Shown in pieces: positions 47,810 through 57,681 of a stretch of DNA of 64,000 bases. The position numbers and the translations under genes were made by a program. The stretch comes from Terana coerulea. Lineage: Eukaryota > Basidiomycota > Agaricomycetes > Polyporales > Phanerochaetaceae. The stretch is from assembly GCA_024811115.1 (NCBI GenBank), contig JAKOGH010000051.1, positions 124,001-188,000 of the forward strand, in the 5' to 3' direction. Under the pieces are notes generated by a model. That model had not been told where the DNA came from, ran no database searches, and saw only the letters and a program-made list of their open reading frames with translations. Positions within the stretch are counted from its first letter, which is position 1. Each line of letters starts with the position of its first letter.

Positions 47810-49485
47810 CGCTGACTTAGTATGCAAGTCAATGGCTCACAATGCCACTCACATAAAGCGTTCAGCTGACTCCCACGCCACTGCGTAGCTATAGATGCAT
47901 GCAGATCCTGATACCTGTTTCCAGTGCAAAAGGACCCGTAGAGCTGAGCAAGACACATTGGATTGTTTCGCGGGGATGCCTCTGTGATGAACGACGGTGC
48001 CGCTGTTGATAACGGAATATCGAGATGTAGAGTCAAGCTTGAGGCCCAGTGAGAACCGCGAATATTGAGGAATATCAAGCAATATCGTGGTGCATGAGAA
48101 GCCCGTCCGAGATAAGCCGGACTACTGACAGCTATCTCTAGCTATGCTCAGGCGCCAAGACGTGGCTTTGTGATGGCTTTACTCCTTATTTTACTGTCTT
48201 TTAAGACTATTGGCACTGCACTGACGTTAAAACTCCATGACGTAGTCTATCGCATCTACTTAAGGTTAACGCGCCTTGCTCTTCGCCACCTACCTTTTCT
48301 CTTCCTCCCTACCACACATTGACCCAGCAGGACCACCAGAAGTGGCAAGGTCAACATACCACCGTCCACGCAACGCCAAACGAAGCGAAACAGCAAGAAC
48401 ATGTCATCGCGCCGAGCGCAGCTCCCAGTGGTTAGGACGACGCACGAAGACCTTTTGTCCAGGACGGCGCGTGAAGACCTGTCGCTCAGGACATCGCGCG
48501 CAAGATGAGAACGATGCGCGAGGACCTGTCCTACAAGACAACGCGCAAACCCGCGGGATGGCGTGCGGGACAGCGTGCAGAAGTCGGCGGCGTGCAAGGC
48601 GGTGTGCAAGGCAACAGGCAACACGACGCGCAAGGATCTGTCGCACCGGACGAAGTGACTTCGTCACATACTGGGCCTACTTCGAGAGGGACTGGTAGTA
48701 AATGCATGTACGTGGCAATCTCTTGTCAGGTACTTCGCTATCATACTGACTTAAACTTCGCACTCTGTACAGGCTCTCGAGGTGAACGCTGCAAAATCAG
48801 TAAGTACTGGTCCTTTGCTATTGGCCCTACTGATTCACAACGCTTGTAATAAGACACTACAATTGCGAAACCGTGACGGACTGGCGCTGTCAGAAAGAAA
48901 ACCAAGGCATAAACAGACACTCACATGGAACAGCTAAGGTACGCAGTCGCACGTCGTGGCTCCCGTACATGTAAGGCATTGACCCCGAGTACAGAATGCA
49001 CCGGTGCTATGGGAAAGTGTGAGCGACGGCGGCAGCTACCGGAAGTAGTGTGGGCCGAGCGGCGGATCCGGATAGAGGGCAGTGGTTCGGCGTAGCAGAG
49101 AATAGTGGGGATTAGTACGAAGCGGGATGAGATATACAATGGTAGCCCATAATAGTCCTGCATAGATTAGCATATGTTCGACATAGCTCATAATAGATGT
49201 GTTGCAATTTTGCTATATCGCACGGGAACATGGGCACCAATGTATTGGATTCTACGCCAGTCTATGCTAAGTACGTGACAATAGACTAGCGTAGCTAGCG
49301 CATAGTCGCCTTTAGAAACTAGCTATGATAAAACGGATTGTTCCAATGTGAGCTACTGTGGTCTATTTACCCTGGGCGGCGTAGCTCCGGATAGTTTCGG
49401 ATATTACCGGATATCCGCGCTTCTCACTGGGCTTGAGGCCTGAGACTCAAGACAAGCTCAAGCAAAGTTCAAGTGGTAAGGATAG
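47810..49485. other. Extra ~1.65 kb block in cassette 1, no clear gene
   Basis: In cassette 2 the sequence after the word acactcacc is only about 60 bases from cggcaaactccgcggcgc. In cassette 1 the same words are at about 47805 and 49490, so about 1.65 kb is inserted. It holds a short plus-strand frame from an ATG near 48401 with 27-base repeats, and a few short frames on either strand. None has a recognisable domain, and no inverted repeats are evident at the ends. Confidence 0.5.
48434..48514 (+). repeat. Short 27-bp tandem repeat
   Basis: Units start at 48434, 48461 and 48488, each beginning aggac and holding gaagacct or a variant. A later variant (gcgaggacctgtcctac) is at 48518-48534. 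The period equals nine codons, and one plus frame reads REDLS-type words repeatedly. Too short and divergent to claim a protein. Confidence 0.45.
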
Positions 49486-49923
49486 ACCAACGGCAAACCC
49501 CGCGGCGCTTTCAAGCAGGCGCTTGTGGCCAACCGCCACTCAGGCTCCGACCTCCATCATCTCTTCTGGCGCAGGTGGTGGTTCATACCACAAGCGTACG
49601 TTCGCTTTGAATGAATTGGTTAACTGAGCGTATACCAATTCTCTCCTCTCAGGCCTCAAACTCTTCCTACAAAATCTTGAGAGGCCAGTAGCACTCACTG
49701 CCCCTGCGTAAATGGAAGAAACACGTATCTACTCGCCGGTCCGAGTCGCTCCCAGTTTGTGATCGCTTTTGTAATGCCCTGGATATCGCAAGACCGTATG
49801 TAAGTTATCCTCTTCAGGGTGCGTGCTGTGTGAAGAAGCACATCCTTGAAAGTAACGAATGTTATGCAGTATCCAGCGCACATGACATCATGATCATGAG
49901 GCGTGTAGGTTTTGAGCGGCAAG

Positions 49924-49930
49924 TATATAT
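49924..49930 (+). promoter_or_regulatory. TATA box of the BTB gene (cassette 1)
   Basis: tatatat about 71 bases before the ATG at 49995. The second cassette has tatataa at the matching distance (73 bases) from its ATG. Confidence 0.55.
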
Positions 49931-49994
49931 ACCGGTCGTTTTCTGCCTGTGCGAACTCAGACTTGAACCCATCTTCTTCAGAACCCGCAGAGCG

Positions 49995-50912
49995 ATGGCA
50001 GCAACAACGGCGTCACCCGTCTTCAGCGATCCCAAAGCCGATATCATCCTCCGCTCATCCGATCAGGTTGACTTCCTTACAAGAAAGGTCATCTTGTCGA
50101 TCTCGTCCTCGGTTTTCGAGGGCATGTTCACCTTTCCTCAGCCGAAGGCTGATACAGAGATCCCCGTCGTACCTCTATCGGAGAACAGTCGTACCCTTCA
50201 ATTCCTCCTTACCATCCTCGATCCGAAGAAGTCCCCCGACGCGCACAACGTGAACGTGGCGCTGGTGAGCGACGTTCTGAAGGCTACAGATAAATACGAT
50301 CTGGTCGGCGCGAGAGCGTACTGCATCATGCTACTTTCCACGGCAAAGCATCTGGAGAATGAGCCGTTAAGGATTTACGCTTTGGCATGCCAGTATAATG
50401 CGCCGGAGCTAGTCCAGCTGTCGGCCAAAGCAAGTCTCTTACATCCCCCCTACCCCTTCAACGCCGACGTACCACCCCCGCCGGAGTTCTCAACTCTGTC
50501 CGCCGAAGCATACTACAACTTGTTGCTATACCGCCGGCGATGCGTGCAGGTCCTACGTCCACTTCTCGATAAGTGGGAAATGGTATGGGACAGTGGCGGC
50601 TTCGGTTCGCACTGGCGCGAGTGCAAAGTGTGTATCTCAACAGGCGGGGTATACCCGCTGCCGTCGTGGTTCTCCAAATTCACCACACGCCTTGTCGAAG
50701 CTTTTGCAGAGCGCACCTCCCCCTCAGCGCTACAAGACGGTAAAATCTTGGCGACAACCTTGTATGATATCCGTGATTCCTTGAAGGATATTGCTGTGGT
50801 GCCCAATATGCCCGACAGGGAGAACGCTGGCAGAACTGCTAGGTTGTGCGGGCCTCATGCGCTTGAAGATTTGGAGTCACTTTTGCAAGTTTCTGGCCGA
50901 CCGTGTCGATGA
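49995..50912 (+). CDS. BTB/POZ-domain protein (cassette 1)
   Basis: The start ATG at 49995 (MAATTASPVFSDPKADIILR) is chosen because it aligns with the paralog at 53009; the open frame extends further upstream but without similarity. BTB core: ILRSSDQVDFLTRKVILSIS, SSVFEGMFTFPQP, IPVVPLSENSRTLQFLLTIL, LVSDVLKATDKYDLVGARA. It is followed by the family's helical half (RIYALACQYNAPELVQLSAK, AEAYYNLLLYRRRCVQVLRP) and a small Cys pair with a conserved WFSKFTTRLVEAF block. It stops at 50912. The paralog's C-terminus is matched only in another frame (FLADRVDERLGQ) just before this stop, so the last residues may be changed by a one-base shift. No introns upstream of that point. BTB proteins are often Cul3 adaptors or self-associating scaffolds; the role here is unknown. 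Confidence 0.88.
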   Translation: MAATTASPVFSDPKADIILRSSDQVDFLTRKVILSISSSVFEGMFTFPQPKADTEIPVVPLSENSRTLQFLLTILDPKKSPDAHNVNVALVSDVLKATDKYDLVGARAYCIMLLSTAKHLENEPLRIYALACQYNAPELVQLSAKASLLHPPYPFNADVPPPPEFSTLSAEAYYNLLLYRRRCVQVLRPLLDKWEMVWDSGGFGSHWRECKVCISTGGVYPLPSWFSKFTTRLVEAFAERTSPSALQDGKILATTLYDIRDSLKDIAVVPNMPDRENAGRTARLCGPHALEDLESLLQVSGRPCR

Positions 50913-51155
50913 ACGACTGGGTCAAGTGAGTACAAGTGCTTTGCCCTAACACGTAGCACTTACGTCACGACGCTGCTTTAAATTTAACAGATATCTTGTG
51001 AGTTCAAAGCAGCATGAGGTTCTGTGCGCTTCAAAACTTGATCAACTGCCAGTACGTAGACTGTGACCCTCCTCGAAGATGGTCCATTTATAATGCAATG
51101 CTATATTTACAACATCGAAACACTACAGATTTTCTTACGAAAGCATGGACTGTTA

Positions 51156-52139
51156 TTAGTAATGACCATTGAGGCCCAGGGCACTGATATCTACTATGAC
51201 GGCAAGGAGAACAAAACAGCATATCAGGGGCAAATTATCCAACGCGACATTGGCAGCTGTAGCAGTCTCCTCTAGGGCCACATCAGCGAGGGTATTCATT
51301 GCTGAAGTAACCCTCTCTTGAGCCGTCTGAGAGATGGTATCAGCTATCGTACTAGCAGTCCCTCCCTGTACCGTCTCAGCAAGAGCTCCGAGCTCATCGC
51401 ACAACTGGGACCTCATCTGCTGCTGTGTCTCCAGATTGGCCCGTGCGATCTTCACTGTGTCTCCGAGCCGCTCGATGTCTCGCTCGGCAACCGCGGTCGC
51501 CTGCTCCTCGACAAATGTCTTCATCGAGTCGCACAGCACATGCGTCGTGTCGTAGTTCTTCTTGAGGACATCTTGGGTCTGCGCGAGCTTCGCGCTGAGC
51601 GACTGCTTGTCGCGTTCGAGCTGCTCCTGGCTGCTCTTGTATCGATCGAGCTGTTCCGTCAGGGCCCTGATCTCGTGCCGTAGGCCCTGCTTGTCCTGCT
51701 TCATAGCCTCCACCTCAGCCCGTAAAGCTCTGTTGCTCTGTTGGAAGGCCCGAGGGGCGCCAGGGTTCCACGGCGATAGGTATACACGCCGGACAGCGGG
51801 ATGTGCAAACGCTCGATATTGCGCTGGAACAGACTGGAGATCCAGAGTCGCTAAAAGTCGGTGCAACCTTCTGAGTAATCGTGCCGGCAGTAGCTGAGAG
51901 GCTGACGTCCCGATGCTAAACGGTATCTTGCACGTCGGGCAAGGACATTCTACGGAGCCTTGAATGGCTTCGATGCATTCTTGCAGACATTTCTCGCAAT
52001 GAATGTGGCCGCAGGGGACGGCAACGGGAGACTCTACATCGTCGAAACATATAGGGCAGGTAGTGAGAGGGGCCTGCATGCTCTTCACGTCTTGGGGTTC
52101 TCGGCGAGCCAGTCGGAGTCCCGGGATGAGTGGCATCAT
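51156..52139 (-). CDS. RING/coiled-coil protein with C-terminal membrane anchor (cassette 2)
   Basis: One uninterrupted frame from the ATG at 52139 (MMPLIPGLRLARR) to 51156. It has a complete RING (TTCPICFDDVESPVAVPCGH, IHCEKCLQECIEAI, CPCPTC). It then runs on through 20 residues that correspond to the family intron (51851-51910) before ATLDLQSVPAQYRAFAHPAV and RRVYLSPWNPGAPRAFQQ. The long coiled coil (QLERDKQSLSAKLAQTQDVL) is followed by a single hydrophobic C-terminal helix (LPLICCFVLLAVIVDISALG) and a short polar end, as in the 46.7 kb copy. The intron donor gt is gg here and the former intron has no stop and a length divisible by three, so it is now coding. Probably a membrane-anchored E3 ligase. 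Divergent from the BTB gene at 53009. Confidence 0.88.
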   Translation of the reverse strand: MMPLIPGLRLARREPQDVKSMQAPLTTCPICFDDVESPVAVPCGHIHCEKCLQECIEAIQGSVECPCPTCKIPFSIGTSASQLLPARLLRRLHRLLATLDLQSVPAQYRAFAHPAVRRVYLSPWNPGAPRAFQQSNRALRAEVEAMKQDKQGLRHEIRALTEQLDRYKSSQEQLERDKQSLSAKLAQTQDVLKKNYDTTHVLCDSMKTFVEEQATAVAERDIERLGDTVKIARANLETQQQMRSQLCDELGALAETVQGGTASTIADTISQTAQERVTSAMNTLADVALEETATAANVALDNLPLICCFVLLAVIVDISALGLNGHY

Positions 52140-52935
52140 GGGTACCTCTGCGTTGGCTTTATGATGAGTACTGAAGTAGGGTATATGCTATAACTTGAGG
52201 GTGCGCAGCGCATGAGCGTTTGAGCGTTCCAACTGAAGTTCTAACACAGTATTTGGAACTGTCAGAGTACTAGTATGACCCAGGATAATTAGACCACTCG
52301 GAACGGCTAAGTCCCGCACCACCCTGTACTCGTTGAATATAACACTCACCAATACCATTGGGTAAATGACTTCTCGGGCCAGCAACGGACTCACAACGGC
52401 AAACTCCGCGGCGCTTCAAACATGCGCTTGAGCCTTGTGGGCCACCGCCACTCCGATCGCAGATTCACAACCTCCGTCCGAACTCCGAATCCGTCGCCTT
52501 TCCCATATGCATCATCATCTCTTGTACATGGCGCGCGATGCTTGTTTATATCGTAAGTATACGTTTGATCGGAGTGAGTGAATTTATTCAGCGTAAACCA
52601 ATTTACTTCTCTCAGTCGAAGTCAGAACTCAGCCCTTCCCTCGAAATCTCGACTCGTCAGAGGGGCGAGTAACGATGACTGGCAGCCTGTGCCGCCTGCG
52701 TAAATGGAAGAAACATTTCTTATTTGCCAGTCGCTTCTGGTTCGTCATCACCTGTGTAATGTTCGGAATCCTATCGCAGACCGGGGACAGAGATGTAAGT
52801 GCCATTCTCTTCATAACGCATGGTGCACGAAGAAGCATATTCTCTAAAGTAGCAATTGCTCTGCAGTATCCCGCGCATACGCAAGCCCATCATGACCACT
52901 CGCCGGCATGAGGCATTTAGGTTTTTGGTGATCAG

Positions 52936-52942
52936 TATATAA
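52936..52942 (+). promoter_or_regulatory. TATA box of the BTB gene (cassette 2)
   Basis: tatataa about 73 bases before the ATG at 53009, in the same place as in cassette 1 and surrounded by similar sequence. Confidence 0.6.
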
Positions 52943-53008
52943 AGCGACAGGGGTGTGCTTGGGCAAACTCAGGCTTGAACCCCATCTTTCTCAGAGCACG
53001 CAGACTCG

Positions 53009-54061
53009 ATGGCTGCGACGACAATTTCATCCGCTTTCAACGATCCCGAAGTCGATATCATCATCCGCTCGTCTGACGGCGTCGACTTCCCTGTGAGGAA
53101 GATTGTCCTCTCGCTGTCATCTTCGGTATTCGAGGACATGTTCAGCATTCCTCAGCCAGGAATTCGGGGTGAAAAGAGAGCCGATGAAGACCTCCCGGTC
53201 GTACATCTTACCGAGGACAGCCACACCCTTCGGTTTCTTCTCACGATCATCGATCCGAGAGCCTCCCCCGACACGAAGGACACAAATATCGAGCTGTTGA
53301 GCCGAGCGTTGAAGACGGCCAACAAGTACCACCTGCAGAAGGCAGTCGCGTTCTGTATGACGCTGCTTTTCTCCGATCACCTCAATGCGCATCCTCTACG
53401 AGTGTATGCGCTGGCATGCCAGTATGATTCATCTGAACGAATTGAGGTGGCGGCGAAGGCGAGCCTTGTACATCCATACCCATTCCACGTCGACAGTACG
53501 CCTCCATCCGAACTCGAAACATTATCTGCCGTTGCATACCATAGGCTACTCGTGTACCGGCGCAAATGCGCTCAGGTGCTGCCCAGACTTCTGGATACAT
53601 GGGAGGGGAAATGGGGATTGGATGACTCGCAATCGCTCGCTGCAAGGCCTAGTTGGATTGGTTGTGACCCTTGCCTTTATGGGACCACCGAGGACGCGAC
53701 AGAGAGTCCAAGGCTAGCGCCTTGGTTCAAAAGCTACACTGCACGCCTTATTCAAACGTTCACTGAGTGCACATCCGCTTCCACATTAATCGATGGCGAT
53801 GCCATACGGGCGACTCTGGCTCGTATTCCTTCGAAGAAGGCGATCAAAGACAGCAAGGGCCATGCTCTACTAAGTGGTTGTACCTGTGCGCGACGCGCGC
53901 CTAGCCAACTCCTCAGCTTCTCACAGTTCTTGAGTGTCCAGGTGGAAGAAAAGCTACGTGAGGTGAGTGCATGTTCCAAGCCAATGTCGCAGATATTCAG
54001 GTTTACGGCAAAATACTAACTTCGCCTTGCATAGGTTCCTTTCGGCTTTAGCAGTGCGTAG
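53009..54061 (+). CDS. BTB/POZ-domain protein (cassette 2)
   Basis: The ATG at 53009 begins MAATTISSAFNDPEVDIIIR. The BTB core has the usual pattern (IIRSSDGVDFPVRKIVLSLS, SSVFEDMFSIPQP, LPVVHLTEDSHTLRFLLTII, LLSRALKTANKYHLQKAVAF). The second half matches the 49995 gene (RVYALACQYDSSERIEVAAK, AVAYHRLLVYRRKCAQVLPR, WFKSYTARLIQTFTECTSAS). One intron near the 3' end (donor after KLRE, about 53961-54034) leads to a last short exon VPFGFSSA and a TAG at 54059-54061. About 325 residues. It is clearly the tandem paralog of the 50.0 kb gene. Function unknown beyond the BTB fold. Confidence 0.9.
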
Positions 54062-54269
54062 CCCTATGCGCTGCTGAAGAAGGGGAGGGACAGCCAGGTA
54101 GATGCATCAGCGAATGAGTGCGTGATAGGACCTAGAAGGAGTTTGTACAATGTGATCTACGTTTTGCCGGCTGCAAATTGGCCCTCTCATTTCCGCGAGA
54201 TGTTCTGGCTGAGCATATATCTGTGTTGTCGTCTATCTACTACACAACTCAGAACGCACCAAATACACA

Positions 54270-56972
54270 TCAAGTTCCACTGCTCATCTCCAGCAGAGCC
54301 TCGATGCTCTTCCCCAAATCGCCACCATTCGCCTCCAACACCAGGTCCATGATCTCGACATCCATCGTCGGGAATATCTGCTTCAACGTCTCGCGCGACG
54401 CGCTCACCGCGTTCTCGTGCGCCCGGTCGATCTCCGCCTGCATCCCCGCTATGTCCAGGTTCGGCGTGGGCGTCCGCGAGACATGGGGCGTGTCGCCATG
54501 CGCCACCGTCTGCGCTCTCGGTGACGGTACTGGTCTTCCTCAGCTGTGGCTGCTGATGCTGCTGTGACGGTCCCATCGATAGAGGCCTAGTGGTATACGG
54601 CGGCCGGGGACGAACAGGCGAGTCGTCTGGGGCGGCGGAATCCCAGTCGAACGCTGCTTGCGGAGGCAACGGCGACGGCGTCCTCCTCACTCGCGGCTTG
54701 TACGGCGCTCTCTGCTGTGCGGCCGACAGCGAGCCTTCCCCCGGTGTCTGCGGCCGCGACGGCGTGCCTTCTTCTCTGCCCAGCTCGAATGGCGACAGCG
54801 ACGCCAGGGACTCTTCGGCCTCCGAGAGAAGGCGTCCGATGGCAGAGAGTGGCTTGGAGATTGTGTCTCCGGTCCTCTGTAGGAGACGCTTGGCGTCCTC
54901 GCTGAACGTTTGCGTGGGTATGGAGAGCGCAAGGGGCTGCGCGGACTCTTCACCTGTATGGGATGCTGGTAGTGGGAGTAGAGGAGACGGTGGACCGGCT
55001 GAGGGCGGAGTCTGTAACGGTGTACCAGGCTGAGGCGTATTAGGCCCTGTGACCGGTAAACTCTGAATGGCTTCTTCGACATTTCTGAGGTACATTTAAT
55101 GCCCTGAATTGAAATGACAGACGTCATGGCCCATACCTCTCAAATTCCTCCTGGGTTATATTGGACAGTGAAGTATGGTCCATTGTCTCAATGAACGAAA
55201 GGGCTCCCATCTGTACGGAACAGAGGATAACTTCAACATATCCGCAATCAAAATAAGAGTAGCACTCACGAGACTTGACAAGTAATACCCAGCTTCGCTT
55301 TGCAACTTGGCCGGATTACGAAACCGATTGATAAACCTGCTCGGGGTTGTCAGGATGATAGCACAAGGATATATTTGCGGACATGCATACTCAACGTTCG
55401 AGAGCAGATGTTCAGGGTTCGCTTTCAGCACAACGTAGATGAGGATGGGTATGAAACTGTCTGCGCCTTCTTCCTTGTGCAAGTGTCTTATCAAACCTGT
55501 ATATCCACAAGCGGAGGTTTCAGTTGTATCAGTTGAGAGCGAATAGTTGGTATGTACGGCGGCGGACCAAATATGACCTTGCAGCCGTTTAGAATGCAGA
55601 TCAGCTTATCCCGAGGAGCCTTGTAGTGATTGATTTTCAGCAGTTCTGTCGTTGCCTTGGAGCGTCAGGAAGCTGGGTATATGCGCGTGTGCTACACGTA
55701 CCTTGCTGAGCAAACATGAGGAACCCCTCTCCGCCAGGACCTTCTGGTATGTCCAAGTGATGCGGCTCAACCCACTTGAAAAGAGCTATCCGTTGTGATA
55801 GTACACGATCTCGTTCCAAGTCATCTGATGTCACAGGTCTTGGAGGTATCATCCGAGGGACCTGTGGTGTAAAGGTGCTACAAAGCCGTTAGTCGTGATG
55901 TCCTACCACTGCTAGAGCTCACTCACTAGTCGTATAGTCTGTTCATCACGAGCTTCTCCATCCCCTCCATGGCGTTCTCAAACTCCGCGTCCGACACATT
56001 TCGCCACACCTCCGCCTCCCTCATCTTGCCCGAAATGAACTATTCTTCACGTCGTCAGCTGCATTACTGCGCACACAGCCAGAGCAGCGCACTCACACCA
56101 AGGAAGTCGTTGATGAGCTTCACCTGGTCGTTCACGGTGAAGGTGCGCTTCGCAAAGTTACTCAGGAACCTGAACAGCAGTTTATTGGGCGCATGCAAGC
56201 ATCATCGATACACACGTACGAGCGCAGGTACTTCGCTACAGGCTCGGCACCCCTCAGCTTCATCTGGTCCAGGAACCGCTGGAAGTCGAACTGCGGCGGG
56301 TCGGTGTCCGCGGACCTGCCTGCTCTCGTAGACGGCGTGCTTCGCCCACTCTCCGGCGTGGACGTGCCGGTCCGGGGCAGCAGCTGCTGCGACGCGAAGG
56401 ACGACAGGGTCGCAGGAGACGGGACGGCGGTGGCGGTGTCCAGCGACCGGGGCCGCTGTCGCGAGCTGAGGCCAGGTAGCGCGAAGGTGCGGGCCAAAGC
56501 AGCCAGAGAGGGAAAGGACGATAGCGGCGATGTCGGGCGAGGGGCACGTCCTCTGCGTCTTTCGCGGGGGGCGGCGGGGGCGGTCCTCCGGGATGGTCTC
56601 AGGTATCTGCAGTGGCGGATGGCCCTCAGAGCTGCCCCATGCCTCCTTCGCGGCCTGCTCTTCCCGGCTGGCCAGCGGATCGAATTCCTGCAAGATATCC
56701 GGACGGGGCAATGTCCTCTCGGGGACCGCCTCTTTCTCCAGCTCTGCAGCCAGCCCTTGTGCTGTAGGGGAGTCCAAAAAGGTTACGTCGTGCACGGTCG
56801 TAGGTTGGGTGGGCTCATCGCTGTCTGCAGGCGTGTCCGCCGCGTCGGGCGTCCGGTCGTGCCATGGATTTGGTTCAGGATCCGCCGCACGGACGGGTAC
56901 TGGCGAAGAGATACGGAGCGCAGACAGAGACTCCTCAGCGTCCAGCAGATTCCTGTCCGTTTCCGTGGTCAT
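54270..56972 (-). CDS. VPS9: Vps9: Rab5-family guanine nucleotide exchange factor
   Basis: Activates Rab5/Vps21 on early endosomes; its C-terminal CUE domain binds ubiquitin. The start at 56972 ([20 protein letters not shown]) opens an acidic, Pro-rich N-terminus. A Ser/Pro block follows ([18 protein letters not shown]). The Vps9 region begins [20 protein letters not shown], and the VPS9 domain proper reads [57 protein letters not shown] and [20 protein letters not shown]. The C-terminal CUE domain ([20 protein letters not shown], then [14 protein letters not shown]) ends at 54270. Oddities: the frame must change in C-rich sequence near 56550-56580 and again near 54500-54540 before the CUE domain, with no good intron at either place. 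ESCRT-II VPS25 at 2 kb works in the same endosomal route. Confidence 0.85.
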
Positions 56973-57681
56973 ACCAAACGATGAGCTCACCGCTGCGCGA
57001 GGGACAGCGAGGAGGTGTAAGTGGTGGAGGTGTAAGTGCTGTGCCGCGTGCCGAATCTGACGTTCGCGTGCCGAGCCGCAAATGAGTGACGTCGGGTCAC
57101 GCTTGTCACAACATCCCGACGCTTTCTTTTCCGGTAGGCAGCGTGTTTGTGGCGTAGTGCGAGACGAGACATGGCCTATCTCGCACTTGCGGAATTTCCC
57201 GACTATTTGCTGGCAGTTAAGATTCTTAACGATATCAGTACATTATGTACATCTAACGTACGTTGAGCGGGGAGGCTACATGTAAATGTAAAGGCTAACG
57301 AATGAGAGCAGCCTGACGTACGTTACTTCGGAAAACGAAAGAAGGACTAAACCCAAACTTGATACTATGTATTGCCCGCATTAGGTCAAGACAGTAAGTA
57401 TACGACCAGGAAACATGATAATAGTTAAGCAAGGTGAAAGCGATGGAGGCGGATGATAAACAATAGGGACACATGCTTGATGAATAAGTAGACCATGGTG
57501 GGGAGCGGGGAAGACACAGACGGATGTACGATGCAGTGAACAAATATGTTTGTGTGCGGGGACAGTCACGTCGAGAGCCTTCTTAATGGACATGATGTAC
57601 AGTATGAGGTGGATGAGCGGATGCGGAGCATGAGAAACATGATGGCACACTGAGGATACAACAAAGCTTCAGGCGATGAAG
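56973..57681. other. Intergenic, no supported gene
   Basis: Holds the VPS9 promoter side and the 3' UTR of the REG1-like gene. Only short frames are present. Confidence 0.4.

Noticed and set aside
48276..48849. A coding gene with 27-base repeats in the cassette 1 spacer
   Set aside because: Two frames would be needed, the repeats are few and imperfect, and no domain or splice support is visible. Kept only as a repeat.
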